Shown in pieces: positions 1-10,772 of a DNA stretch of 64,000 nucleotides (positions are counted from its first letter, which is position 1; each line of letters starts with the position of its first letter). Below the pieces are notes generated by a model. That model worked only from the letters and a program-made list of their open reading frames with translations. It made no database searches and was not told where the DNA came from. A program made the translations under genes and the position numbers. The stretch is from Blepharisma stoltei (taxonomy: Eukaryota; Ciliophora; Heterotrichea; Heterotrichida; Blepharismidae): the NCBI GenBank assembly GCA_914767885.1, contig CAJZBQ010000005.1, forward strand, positions 186,001 to 250,000, in the 5' to 3' direction.

Positions 1-169
1 GGAAAGCTGCATTATTTTGATCCATTTTGATTATATTAAATAAATTAATCCATTTAAATGGCAAAATCTCTTAAAATATTATTTATCATAAGAATATAAA
101 TTTAAGCATATGAATTCTTTCTCTAATAAGTTACAATAAAATCTAATAAAAATCTATTTAATTTTATTA

Positions 170-2074
170 ATGACTGAGGAAACAAAGCACACAAAAGGTA
201 TCATCCGCTTGAACGCTTTTTTATGAGAAGAAATCAGCACCCTTGGCCCAATCCCCACACGAAGATCTAACCACACAGCTATTTGCTGAAGAGACTCCTT
301 ATTGATTTTCGGAGGCAAAAACCTATCAGATGGCCAATTTAACGACTTGTGGCTTTTTAGAATAAAACCTCACAGCCCAGACGAAGAAAGATGAATAAAG
401 TTGGGCATTGTGAATGGTCCGCCACCTATCTGCCGTCATAGTGTTGTTTTATATAACCAATGCATGTATACTTTTGGTGGAATTATAAATGATGAATCAT
501 GCAACAGTTTATATGTACTGAATTTTGAGTCTATGCAATGAAATTTATTAGTAACTTTAAACAGTCCTAATCCTATTGATTCTCACACTGCCTGCTTATT
601 TAATAATCAAATGATTATTTTTGGAGGATTTATCCAAGGAAACCGAGTCAATGATTTGTATGTCTTGAACATTGACACGTTAGAATGGACAAAAAAACAC
701 AATAGAAACTCCCCTAGCCCCAGATCTAACCATAGTGCTTGTATACATAGCGATTTTATGTATATTTTTGGAGGTTTTGATGATGAGTTTTACAGCGACT
801 TATGAAGACTTGACCTGCATACTTATGAGTGGTTCCCAATATACATAAAATGGCGTATGGCGACCGACCCACCCTCTCAGTGGTGGTTACCCATGTATAT
901 CCGGGCATGGTTTTTGGAGCCAGGAATTAGCCCAACAACGTCTGGGACCTCGAAGCGAGAGGCCTAAGCGCGAGAGCCGCTGTTTTTGCGACCAGACCCA
1001 TGGGCAGTTATTCGTGACTTCTTTTTGCCAGCAGCGCTCAGCCCAGTGAGTGCCCGAAATGAGGCAGGGTGAATTACCTGCCTAAGCTGCTTTAGTGGCT
1101 CGCCCCGAATGGCGAAAGCTGTTGAGTTCTTTCTCGGGATGACCGGAAAAGAGGGGAGGCGAGTTAGACACCAAAACGGGGGTCTCTCCAGTTGAAAAGG
1201 TGCCCTTCAATGGGCAGATCTGGCGGACGACGAAGCGGAGTTGGGCGTAAACTTAGGCGACGATCCAAGCTGGAAATGGAGGCGGTCAGCAAAGCCGGTA
1301 TGAGACGGCCCTTGACAATACCTCTACCGAGAAACCGGGGGTTTCGGCCCGGGCTTGGTGAACGCTCTGCCACCACACGGGAAACCGTGGCATGCGACCT
1401 CGGACGTAGTAGGGACCTTAAATACCCAGCGTAATCTTAATCTTAATCTTAATCTTACTTATGAGTGGTTCCCAGTAACACCCAAAAATGACCCACCAAT
1501 AGGCAGAAGTGGCCATAGTGCCGTTGTATATAAAAACAGAATTCTTATATTTGGCGGCATGAAAGATGTAGGACATGAGACGAATGAGCTATTTTGCTAT
1601 ACTAAATTTATAATTATTTAGTATAGTAATTGTATATAAAAATGAAATTAGCATGAATAGACCAATGTAACAGACCTCAACATACCAATTTATTTTTAAT
1701 ATACAATTTTTATATGAAATAATGCCAATGCGCCATATGATATTATCAAAAATAAATGGCTATTGCTATGTGAAGAAGATAACTCAGAAGAAATGAGCAG
1801 AATTTCATATGCTGCATCAGTATTTCCTAGGAGAAGATCAAAACTAGTTAAAAAGAGAAACAGCTCAAATGATAGGTCTGACACAAAGCCAAGCTTGTTC
1901 AGCAGCAGTAGCTGAGGAGGGTATAATGCGAAGTTCGGCAGGAAAGGATGTGCAGCGCCTCCTGCAAGAGATGGGCATACAGCTGTCATAATGGACGAAC
2001 AAATGTATATTTTTGGAGGAGATAGACATCAGATTTCTTTTAATGACTTATATGTGCTTGCACTTGGAAGCTAG
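170..2074 (+). CDS. Kelch-repeat protein, interrupted by a SINE and a short IES
   Basis: This encodes a Kelch beta-propeller protein of about 388 aa after the two insertions are removed. The ATG at 170 opens a frame with repeated blades: LLIFGGK then NDLWLF, YTFGG then NSLYVLNF, MIIFGGF then NDLYVLNI, YIFGGF then SDLWRLD, ILIFGGM and YIFGGD. UGA falls where Kelch blades carry Trp, for example after ESMQ, so UGA means Trp. A retroelement (839-1456) splits the codons for YEWFP, and a 102-bp IES splits the blade after NELFCY. Removal of both keeps the frame, which closes at TAG 2072-2074. Kelch proteins are usually protein-interaction scaffolds. No other domain is visible, so the partner and cell location are unknown. 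Confidence 0.85.
839..1456 (+). mobile_element. SINE-like retroelement (type C) in the Kelch gene
   Basis: This is a 618-bp GC-rich block in an AT-rich gene, flanked by the perfect 18-bp direct repeat ACTTATGAGTGGTTCCCA (821-838 and 1457-1474). It ends in four tandem TAATCT units. The tail and the target-site duplication indicate retroposition. Near the 3' end it has a hairpin with a GAAA loop, CACGGGAAACCGTG. No reverse transcriptase is encoded, so it is non-autonomous. Excising one duplication plus the element (636 bp) restores the gene. Confidence 0.85.
1613..1714 (+). other. TA-bounded IES, 102 bp
   Basis: This AT-rich segment has stops in all useful frames and lies between TA 1611-1612 and TA 1713-1714. 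Its removal joins the blade ending ELFCYTKFI to WNNANAPYDIIKNKW in frame. The boundaries are inferred from frame and TA only. The neighbouring TA choices change the frame. Confidence 0.6.
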
Positions 2075-2243
2075 AAACGATATAATATGTTGGATTATTT
2101 AAAGCTTATTAAGAGAAAAATATATTTTATATGTGGAAAACATAAGAATTTATATTAAAAGCAATTTTTGCCTAAATAAAAGCTATAAATAATCTTTTTA
2201 AATTGATTATATATTATCTAAGTATTTTAAAATTAATAGGATT

Positions 2244-5117
2244 TTATGGTGAGAGATCAATTTCTTCTTCATTTAAGTTGTCATAGTCTGGGTCATTTTT
2301 TATAGATTTCTGAGGGTAAATTCCAGTGCCTGCAACATTTCTGACATCTTGGATTTCGTACTCAAGCTGCTTCTTGGTCTTTTTTAATAGGAAATAAGTA
2401 ATAAGCCCAAATGTGGCTGTTAGCGTTAGGAGAGCTAGAAGTACCCAAAATCAGAATTGCTTGAAAATTGTGGTCTTATTTCTGTTTTTTGTTAAAATTT
2501 GATCGCTATTTGATACTGATAAAATATATGAACAATTTGAAGCAGAAGCGACTGATATTAAAAAATTGCAATTTGAGCAATAATTTTGGTCATTTGATTT
2601 TATTACAATTTCTTGCCCATTTTCACTATTTATAGATGATCAAATATGGCTTGATTCTGTTGGGAAATTTTCATTGTTATTTATATCATTGCTAGCGTAA
2701 TAAATCACATTCCCATGCAGAGGTAATAGTTGAATAGTAAAATCTTTATCAAGATAATTATAAAATGCATAATAATTTTCACTATTCTCATCCAGTCTTC
2801 CATAAATTGGAATATTCGCTGATATTTTTGAAACCAATTTTTTTTGCTGAGCTACCATAATAACAAATTTAGCTGCTTGGTTTCCATATACTCCAATAAT
2901 GTACACCCCTTTAAGGGAAGCTCCATTTTTCCTTACAATTATCAACGAATTGTCTTCAAAATACTCAGATTTTCAATCATACTGATTATTTTCTGGTATT
3001 TTATTCTCTCCTTTAATAGCAAACATATCAAGATTTTTTCCATTTTCTGTTGTCAGGGTTATCACATAATTTAAAATATGGCGTCTCCACCTAGCATGGC
3101 CTCCGGCCACGCAGCTTCCGAGCACATATTTTTATTATATCCGGCAAGATTTTGCCATTCTGGAAATGGGCAACAATGTCAGGTAAGCAATTCTGCAGGG
3201 CAGAGCCTGGCCCATGCTCAACGACTAGGATGGATTTTACCTCGTGGGGAAGGGATGCATGGAGGTTGGAAATGGGAAGCCCAGCAAAGTGCCTAGGATC
3301 ATTCGGGCAACTCCCTAGCGTGAAACTGGGCGTTACGTCACAGGCCACATGCTTTCCCTTTTTGCCGAGAGTCGGCCAGAAAATCCATTTTTTTAATTTT
3401 CTGTGCAGGCAACTCACGTCACAACAAGAGAAGTCGCTTACTCATGAGCCGTCGAAGTCGGTGACGTCACCTGGAGGTGCATGGTGCGCTGAGCGATCGT
3501 ACTGGGAGGCTGTGCTTTCAGATCCCTATGTGTCAAGAGGTGGCGGTGGGCCCGGAATGCCTGCCCCGTGAGGGACGTTAAACGCTATATCTAATTAAGA
3601 AAGTAAGTCAGGGTTATCACTATATTTGCATCTTTATCATTGCAATAAAATTTATAATATGTATATAGCTGATTGACTCTTTTAGATTCTTACAGAGTGT
3701 CTTTAAAAAGGAAAATGGCATGCTTTTCAAATTTTTTTTGCTAATTTTCTTTACAGCTTATCAAGAAAAAATAGCTCTTTAAAGGTATTTTACCTTGAAA
3801 ATACTTTCCTAAAGCTTTCAAATAAGGCCTCACGCCATATTTATTCTGCTCTACAGCACCATGTTTAGGCTCGCCTTCTAATAACCAATAAATATTATCT
3901 TGATTCGCCTCAATCATATATCTGCAATTCCCTGTAAAGCAATGCACTAATGCTACCACAATACAGTCATCCGATGAGCAATAAGCCTTAAGGTCTTTTG
4001 GCTTAATTTTTATTTCTTCATTTTGTGAGGTAGAATCTGACAGCATGAGGTAGACTATTGGAGTAGGGAGTGTCCAATAATGATAAGAATATCCATAAAC
4101 TGAAGGATCTATTATGCTTATATACAGATTTGGGTTACCGTCTGAGGTTTGAAGAGATATAGTAGCCTGGCTTGACGAATTTGTAATAGCGTAAAAATAA
4201 TCATACTCCCAGTTCTTAGTTTGGTGCATCTCAGGGACATTTAAATGCAATAAAGAAGGCGATAAGACATTAGAATGCACTTTAAGTGTATAAGTAGACG
4301 ATAAATACCCATAAATTCCAATATATAAAGTACAAGGCTGACTACTGCAATGTTGCTTTATGTCATGCTCCCAATAAAGACGAATTGAGTCACTTCCATA
4401 GTCGGACTTAAAAAAATCATATTTGGTTGTAGATGGCTGGGTATAGTTGGGGTTTAAAGACATATAAATGTCTGGATCCCCACTTAGCGCGGTAGCTGTT
4501 ATTGTGATGTCTTCATGATCATGCTCAATCAGATAAGAATAATATTTGAATTTGTGTAAACCGACTTGGCCTGCATAAAACATGTCAGTTATTAAACGAA
4601 TATCTTCTCCATGAGATACATATATAGAGTAATTGCATATTGATAGACAAATTACAGATAGAAAATAGTCATGGTTAGGCATAACTTGATTTTTTCCAAT
4701 TTTTATTGATTTTTCTGACTGTCCAAAAGTGCTTATATCATAACTTGTATTGTTTGGGATTTTTGATGTTGATAAAAGAAGGTCAGAATTATTGGTACCA
4801 GCCAGTGGGGTTAGAGTAAAAGTAAGATCTGAGATATGGCTTCGATGGGTATGAAATAAGCTCTGAACTACGCTTTGCCTAGTCTCCGAGCTTATTTGGG
4901 ATAGAAAATAAGCGAATTGACTCATAAAATTCGCTTTTGATGAATTAATGGACTTAGTTTTATAAAGATAAGATATAGGGGATAAGCTAAAAGCCTCCTT
5001 GAACAATACATACTGATTAGTTCCACCTTCATCATTAGTTATGTGTCCTTCAATGATTTCTCCATCTTGTAATGTGATTTGTGCTACGACAAGAGAAAGG
5101 ATAAAAAAAATAATCAT
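2244..5117 (-). CDS. Secreted type-I membrane protein with PPC-like beta-sandwich repeats
   Basis: After removal of a SINE and a 180-bp IES the product is about 712 aa. It starts with a signal peptide (MIIFFILSLVVAQ). Repeated modules with GDPDIYMSL and GNPNLYISI motifs resemble bacterial-type pre-peptidase C-terminal (PPC) sandwiches, which are common in ciliate surface proteins. A single transmembrane helix (FWVLLALLTLTATFGLITYF) follows, then a short acidic cytoplasmic tail ending EEEIDLSP and TAA at 2244. An apparent C-terminus at 3741 is an artefact of the IES: NKY continues directly to YKFYCNDKD after it is removed. The PPC assignment rests on motif resemblance only, and the ligand is unknown. 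Confidence 0.75.
3066..3606 (+). mobile_element. SINE-like retroelement (type A)
   Basis: This 541-bp GC-rich element is flanked by the direct repeat GTCAGGGTTATCAC (3052-3065 and 3607-3620). It starts with the type A head (AAAATATGGCG, then an inverted repeat closed by CATATTTTTATTAT) and ends in a TAAGAAAGTAA tail. It lies antisense inside the membrane-protein gene. The duplication distance (555 bp) is a multiple of three, and excision restores IVITLTTENG. Confidence 0.88.
3660..3839 (-). other. TA-bounded IES, about 180 bp
   Basis: Between TA 3658-3659 and TA 3838-3839 the gene frame is broken by a TAG. Removal joins GAVEQNKY to YKFYCNDKD within a beta-sandwich module. An alternative TA at 3655-3656 gives 183 bp and also keeps the frame. 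Confidence 0.7.
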
Positions 5118-5824
5118 TTTAAAATTAATTAAGGTGTTTTAAAAGATACAAATTTTGGATAAAAATAAATTTGTGGTAAAAATGGATTAGGCTAAAGATA
5201 AATTACGGCCAGAATTGACATTTTTGTTTTGAGAAACAAATATTGCTGGATAAGATAACAGTTTGCTTGAAAACTATTAAGAAAATAAGCTATAGAAATT
5301 ATATTTTATTTAAATATAGTTTATCCGCCTTAATAGACCACTTGCAATTATCTAAAGCAGATCAAAACTGCAAGACTCAGTCTTATGCTCTTTAAGACTT
5401 ATTAAGCATGTCAAAATCAAAAGGAGAAATTTATCTTTGCTTTTGAGTTATCTAAAATATTAATTAATTCAAATTCCATTTTAAAATTAAAAATTTTTAT
5501 TTATAGTGAATTATAAGGGATTTTGAATAATAAATTCTGAATTTTTTTTGTCTTTGTATTGTGCTAATTACTATTAATATTAATTATTGATATTATAAAA
5601 TAGCAATAAATTAATTAGTGGCATGATCTTTTAAAGATTCTATGCTTGATTTGTTTTGGTCTTGCTTTTAAACCTTATTCACATAATAGTTTGACAAAAT
5701 CATTTTATTTCTAAAGCACTCAACCTAAAGCATATAATTTATAATAGCTTAAATTAATAAATATTTACTCAAAACAATTTCATAAATTAAAATATGCATA
5801 GCTGCTCAATTCTAATATTCTAAG
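5118..5824. other. Divergent intergenic region
   Basis: About 700 bp of very AT-rich sequence separate two divergently transcribed genes. It should hold both promoters, but I recognise no motif, RNA gene or repeat in it. Confidence 0.5.
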
Positions 5825-8800
5825 ATGGTGATCAAATCAAAAATATATGAAATCCTCAAGCAATACTTACTTCATGCAATTAACTTTTTCTGATATCGAA
5901 AATCCCAGCTTATAAAGATTATACAATTTATTTATAATTTTTTGGTTAAATAAATTTTTAAGAAATAGTCAACAGAAATTATATAAAAATACTATATAAA
6001 ATAAACTTATAAAAAAATTTTTCTGGCGATTTTTCAAAATTAGGAATTTTTGCTGTGTTTTACTTTGCGGAAAGCTAGGAGATTATCTCTATGGATTTCA
6101 AAGAGACCAGCTAGACGTCGCCCTCCTTTCTGGTCGCATTGATCTTGTCAATGTGAATTTCCGTCCATCAAAAGTAAATGACTTACTCCTTTCTCACGGC
6201 CTCCCATTTCATTTAAAAGCTGGATTAATAGGGAAGCTTCGCGTGAAATTTCATTACACCTCAATATTTTCCAACCCAATCGTAATTGAAATCGATGATC
6301 TACTCCTAATCTTCGGGCCTATTTTAAGCGAGCCATCAGAGCCCGCTCATGACAGACTTGACACTTTTGTTTCTGATGAAGAACTCTCACAAGATGATTT
6401 ATTTGAGTCTATTCTGGACTAGTCTCTATAATATTAATAATTTTAATACCAAAACCTATTTTTGTGTAAAATTTATATATACATAAAAATGGAGTGGCGA
6501 ATCAACCCGACCTCTTAACACCTGTAGCTGGGGTCACCCAGGGACCTTGTGGAAGGGAGGTTGGCGTTCGGTAATGTGTATCCGGCCAGGTTTTTACTTG
6601 GTTTGGGTGGAGCGCAATGTCGGATTAGGCCGACCGCAAGTTCACACCCAGGACCAAGGTTTTTTGCCTCTTGGGAAGATGGGTTCGGCGTTGGAAAGGG
6701 AAAGCCCAGCAGAGTCGACAAGACCAATCGGGCAATTTCCTAGCGCGATACCAGGCGTTGCGTCCTAGGCGACGGATTCCATCTTGGCCAGTAGCTTGAC
6801 CAGAAAATTCATTTTTTTGATTTTCTGGAGGGTAGCCCAAGTTGACGTACGGCACGGTGGCCCAGTCCACTGACTCGCCGTTAGACGCGAGCCTCAGGCG
6901 GCGAGGAGTCTACCCCTAGAGGGTGGCGGCAGGCGGCCAAGACGAAACAAGGTGGAGATAAAGCGTTGCATGACGCCAACAGGGAGCTTTTCGATAATCT
7001 AATTAAGTAAGTAAGTAAGTGTAAAATTTATATATAAGTTTTTCATTTTTTTACTTATAAAGGAAAGAAGAATAATCATACAGACTCTTCTGATTGTGAT
7101 AATTTAGGATCTGAAGAAGAAGTCCCTGCAATGCCTCAAGGCACTGATGTGAGGATGCTAAAACCTGCTCAGCCAGTTTATTTTGAAAATGAAGAAGACT
7201 CTGAAGTATTCAAGAAGCCAAAAGTTGCTAAGAAAATTGCATTGCCAGAAGAAGTGAAAAAAGCGCCAGATGCAGCATTTTTCCAAAAACCACAAGAAAA
7301 AAAAGCCCCAGAAGCAGCTTATTTTCCAAAACCGCAAGAAAAAAAAGGCCCGGTCCAAGCAAAACAAGGAGCTCAAGAGCAAAGACCAGGAAAATCAAAC
7401 CATCAACAAAACATATCCAAAACCCAGCCGAGCCAAGGAAAAGAGGCTCTTCCACCTCCTCCTTTACAGCCAGAGCATAGAGAAGAAGGCTTAATTGAGC
7501 GATACTTTTCAAAAGTTCTAATGAACCTTACCTTAATTGTCCATCGAGTCCATATCCGGTATGAAGACGAAACTTACCCTTACAATCATCCCTTCGCCTT
7601 CGGGATTTCATTAGACAACATGGAGGTAAAAACAGCAAGCCAGGAATGAATTTTTGATGAGAAACAAGAAATAAAGAAAAAAACTGCAAGAAAAAATACC
7701 ACAATTAAAGAATGCAAGCTGGAAAGATTTGCAATTTATATGAACTCAATGGCTGGGATGCTGATTCCGACTTCTTTATGGGAAGCGACTTTGCATTCAC
7801 AAATAGGAATTTTTGAGGCGCTGCCAGCTTATGAAGTTAGAGACTTAATATTTTTTTTTGAAAAAAATAAGCCTAGATACATAAAGAGATATTAAATTAA
7901 TTTTTTATAAAAATTAAGAAAATGCTGGTAATTATTAATTGAGGATTCTCTTTTAATAAGCATATTACAAGAAGGCGAAATTTTAAGCAACCATCCGACT
8001 GCAGCTTTGCTTTCTCCAGTGAATGGCAGCTTATGCATCACCATTGCTCAAGAAGCCCCAAAATTGAAGATTTCAGGCATTTTTGAAAAAATCACTATGA
8101 GATTTTCTTCAGCGATGGCTGAATCAATTAGGAATTTTTTTGAGTATTTCACCAATGTACAACTCTGATGGAGTATTAAGAGATATAGGCCAAGCGAAAG
8201 AATTATAACAGCTCCAAGGACAGATTTTGAACAGAGGCATTTAATTATAAAGCGAAGCACCATTATCAAAAAATGGTTCCAATATGCATTCAGATTTATC
8301 AGAGCGAAAAGAAAATTAATTAAATATATAAGAGCTAGAAGAAAAGAAGAAGAAAAAGAAAGAGAGCGCGAAGAACTAATTAGGCAAAAAACCATGCCAA
8401 GGAGAACAGAAGCAAAAACCCCTACACCACCTCCTATTCATATTCAAGAACCAGCTCCTTCTAGCCACAATAACACCCAAAAAGTAAGTTTTCTTTCAAA
8501 TATCCCTAGCACCCCACAAAGGGAAAACAAAGTCCTATCTTTCCTTGGCATTGGGAAACCAAGACAAGTCCCAGGCGTCGCAAATACTGATCTAAGTACC
8601 CTAGTAAAAGAATATAACATAAAACTTCTCAATACAAGCGCAACTAGTGCTACACAAAATACACCTAAAAAGAAAATTGCAGAGCCCCAAATCAAAAAAC
8701 AATCCCCAAAAGAAAATATAGTTGAGCCGAAAGCGCCACAAATGAAAGAAAATTTTGGCGAAAAATATTTTCCATCTGCTTTTGAAAATTCAGAAATTGA

Positions 8801-9899
8801 TATAAAGAGTTCTGGAGGAGTTTTTGTGATGCTTGACGATGAAACTATGATTGAATGGGAAACTGGTGTGGAGGAGATATTTTTAAGCTTCAGAATTATG
8901 GTAAATACGATGACTGGGGCAATTATAGTGGTGGCAGAAATTTATATGAGAAAATTTATGCAAAAATTTTAATTTAATAAAAAATAAAAAAAAATTCCCC
9001 AATTTTAGCAACAAAAATACATTCAGGGCTTCGTGACGAAAATGGACAATACAGCTTTTTAGATCTAGGCAAGCTAGGAGAGTCTAAAACTGAAATGGTC
9101 AGAGATGGGCTTTTTAAAACTCTAAAACGACAAGTAATTGAAACTCCTAAAGAAAAAGCCCTCGATTTTACCTTTGTGTACCGTCCTGGTGAGGTGAAAT
9201 ATTTTGGAGAGTCTCACCCTCATTTCAATAAATATGAAATCAAAGGAAAAATCGCCCCGGCGAAGCTTGAATATAAGCACATGTTTTTAACCCATATTTT
9301 AGCATTATATGAGTCATTCCAGCTTGACAAAGCCCATAGAGCTAACCTTGATATGAATTATATAAAAAAATTAGAGCTCAAAAGAAAATCCACTTTAGGT
9401 TTTAGAGAAAAATTCATTAAAAAACAGAAAGAAGTCGCTCATTCTGCTGCGCTTAAAAAATTTGTGCTTACAAGAAAGCTTGTAAAAAGTCTGGTGAAAT
9501 TCCAGTCAGAATTAAAAAAAAATTTAAAGAAAATTGATGCAAAAATTTTGCCTATTTCTTTTGATTGGAATGTATAAGTAATTATAACACAAAAGGCTTT
9601 TAATATTTAAATATATATATTAATAATAATCATTATAAATGAAAATAGAGCTTGGAGGGCTTAATTTAGCCTTTTATGATGGCAGAGCACTTCCCTGCTC
9701 AGAATTTTTCTTAAATAAAGGAACAATAGAAATAGTGAAAACTGAAGACCAAATTAAAGCTTGTGCATGGGGGATTGGAGCAGTCGCAAGAGATTCCCTT
9801 GAAAATCTGCACGACTATTATGAAGGGATCTCCAGCATTGTTGGTGATAAACTGAAAGAACTTAAAGCCACTATTGAATCTTTAAAGATTTATGAATAA
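5825..9899 (+). CDS. Chorein-type (VPS13-like) bridge lipid-transfer protein
   Basis: After five insertions are removed this encodes about 1013 aa, starting MVIKSKIYEILKQYLL. The N-terminal chorein domain is clear: GDYLYGFQRDQLDVALLSG, a segment VNVNFRPSKV, then KAGLIGKLRVKFHY and an IVIEIDDLLLIFGP strand. Such domains start the lipid-conducting groove of VPS13-family proteins at membrane contact sites. A Pro/Lys-rich linker follows (about residues 120-230), then LIVHRVHIRYEDE, a typical chorein continuation. The frame runs through to SLKIYE and TAA 9897-9899. It is far shorter than VPS13 (over 3000 aa), so it may be a short paralogue. Which bridge family it belongs to is not settled. Confidence 0.78.
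5873..6065 (+). other. IES with TTACTT direct repeat, 193 bp
   Basis: The hexamer TTACTT occurs at 5867-5872 and 6060-6065. Deleting 193 bp between the copies joins MVIKSKIYEILKQYLL to CGKLGDYLYGF, giving an intact chorein N-terminus. The interior is AT-rich with many stops. Confidence 0.75.
6422..7057 (+). other. IES of 636 bp carrying a nested SINE
   Basis: TA 6420-6421 and TA 7056-7057 bound a segment whose removal joins FESILD to YKGKKNNHTDSSD in frame. About 40 bp of AT-rich sequence lie on each side of the retroelement at 6482-7018. The retroelement therefore landed in an existing IES. Confidence 0.65.
6482..7018 (+). mobile_element. SINE-like retroelement (type B), nested
   Basis: This 537-bp GC-rich element is flanked by the perfect 18-bp repeat GTGTAAAATTTATATATA (6464-6481 and 7019-7036), with a TAAG(TAAG)n tail. 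Its head (AAAATGGAGTGGCG, then CACCTGTAGCTGGGG) differs from type A. Its body shares the GGCGTT-CGTCC block and the ACCAGAAAAT block with type A copies. Confidence 0.88.
7884..7934 (+). other. Short TA-bounded IES, 51-54 bp
   Basis: The chorein frame hits TAA after KPRYIKRY. Removing the AT-rich stretch from TA 7882-7883 to TA 7933-7934 (or 7936-7937) restores KPRYI to IEDSLLISILQEGE. The length is a multiple of three, so an intron cannot be excluded by frame alone. Confidence 0.5.
8928..9007 (+). other. Short TA-bounded IES, 80 bp
   Basis: TA 8926-8927 and TA 9006-9007 bracket AT-rich sequence with stops. Removal gives MTGAI followed by IATKIHSGLRDENG and shifts into the frame used downstream. 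The exact left edge is uncertain. Confidence 0.5.
9575..9647 (+). other. Short TA-bounded IES, 73 bp
   Basis: TA 9573-9574 and TA 9646-9647 bound an AT-rich segment. Its removal converts an apparent stop after FDWNV into FDWNV-ELGGLNLAFYDG and makes the next open frame (to 9899) the C-terminus of the chorein protein. Confidence 0.65.
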
Positions 9900-10087
9900 A
9901 AAATTGATAAATAAATTCGCAAAATTATTGTAGATTCAGTCTGAGTCTTTAGTTAATATAAGGTTTTTTTGGTCTATTTTTATGGTAGACTTGAAAAGTT
10001 TATTTGAATTTTTTCTCTATCAGGCATTTAGATAAAACTTAAAAGCTTAAAATCCTGAAAAATACTAGGAAAATTGATGCTGGATAA

Positions 10088-10511
10088 TTATAAATTTAAA
10101 AAGAGCCAAGGTTTTGGCTCGTTAAAAATTTCTTCTACAGCACGATCAAGTGCTCTTCTGGTAACTGGGTAAAAGGTAAGACACTCTTCTAATGTCAATC
10201 TTCTTGAATTTCCTACAGGAACATCATCTCTATGTCGGATTAACAAAATGTGCAGGAAATTGCAGTTAAAATAAGTAAGGAAAGAAATCTTTGAGCCTTT
10301 ATGCCGCTTTTTGTGCAGTAAAAATAGCTTCATAAGCCAAATCCATAGCAGAGAGCCATTTTAAAGTTAAACCAAAACCCTGTTGTGCTATCTTTGCCAA
10401 AAAATTCATTCCAGTGTAATATTTAACTTGTCCCATTCCTCTAAGACCTTCAACGGGCTGCCCTTTTTCATTTATATGAGGACGAGTATATAATTTCCAG
10501 ATTCCTGACAT
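10088..10511 (-). CDS. Small conserved-looking protein of unknown function
   Basis: Two frames on the minus strand join across a probable 88-bp IES (10233-10320) to give about 111 aa. The protein starts MSGIWKLYTRPHINEKGQP and ends VTRRALDRAVEEIFNEPKP. The composition is globular, with no signal peptide or transmembrane helix. The basic, Gly-rich start could suit a mitochondrial or ribosome-associated subunit, but I do not recognise the family. The junction (AIFT to RDDVPVG) is inferred from TA positions and frame. Confidence 0.55.
10233..10320 (-). other. Probable IES, 88 bp
   Basis: This lies between TA 10231-10232 and TA 10319-10320. It explains the stop after FTAQKAA and the frame change into the conserved-looking C-terminal half. 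A 94-bp alternative using TA 10325-10326 also keeps the frame. Confidence 0.5.
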
Positions 10512-10772
10512 TTCTAAAATTAAGATAAGACTGTTTATAAGTCTAATAATAAAATTAATATTAAATTATCACAAATATTCTCTGTACAATAAAAGTGCAA
10601 ACAAAGCTGCATTATAATCTAAAAGCATATTAGTCATAAATCAATATAATTATGGTTTCTATATATGGCCGATTAATAAATAATCCTAATTTTGTCAAAA
10701 GTTTTTTTTATATGAAATTTCTGTTCTCAATGATCCTCAAATTCTCTATAAGCAAATAGTTATATAAATAAA

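Noticed and set aside
2072-2074. TAG as a sense (Gln) codon, per the old Blepharisma code table
   Set aside because: Kelch, RING, SAM50, B-box-pseudogene and KATNIP frames end at TAG at natural protein ends, and the three introns hide TAG. It behaves as a stop.
3670-3700. 15-nt GT..AG string (GTAAGAATCTAAAAG) as an intron
   Set aside because: It falls inside the 180-bp IES, and removing it alone leaves an upstream TAG.
3741-3838. C-terminus of the membrane protein as read in germline (GVRPYLKALG..CKEN)
   Set aside because: It is IES sequence. Removal restores the beta-sandwich continuation.
6515-6870. Several 60-140-codon frames in GC-rich blocks (also 1164-1434, 3078-3571, 22792-23202, 24368-24646, 34487-34831)
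   Set aside because: They are chance frames in SINE copies, not conserved between copies, and on both strands.
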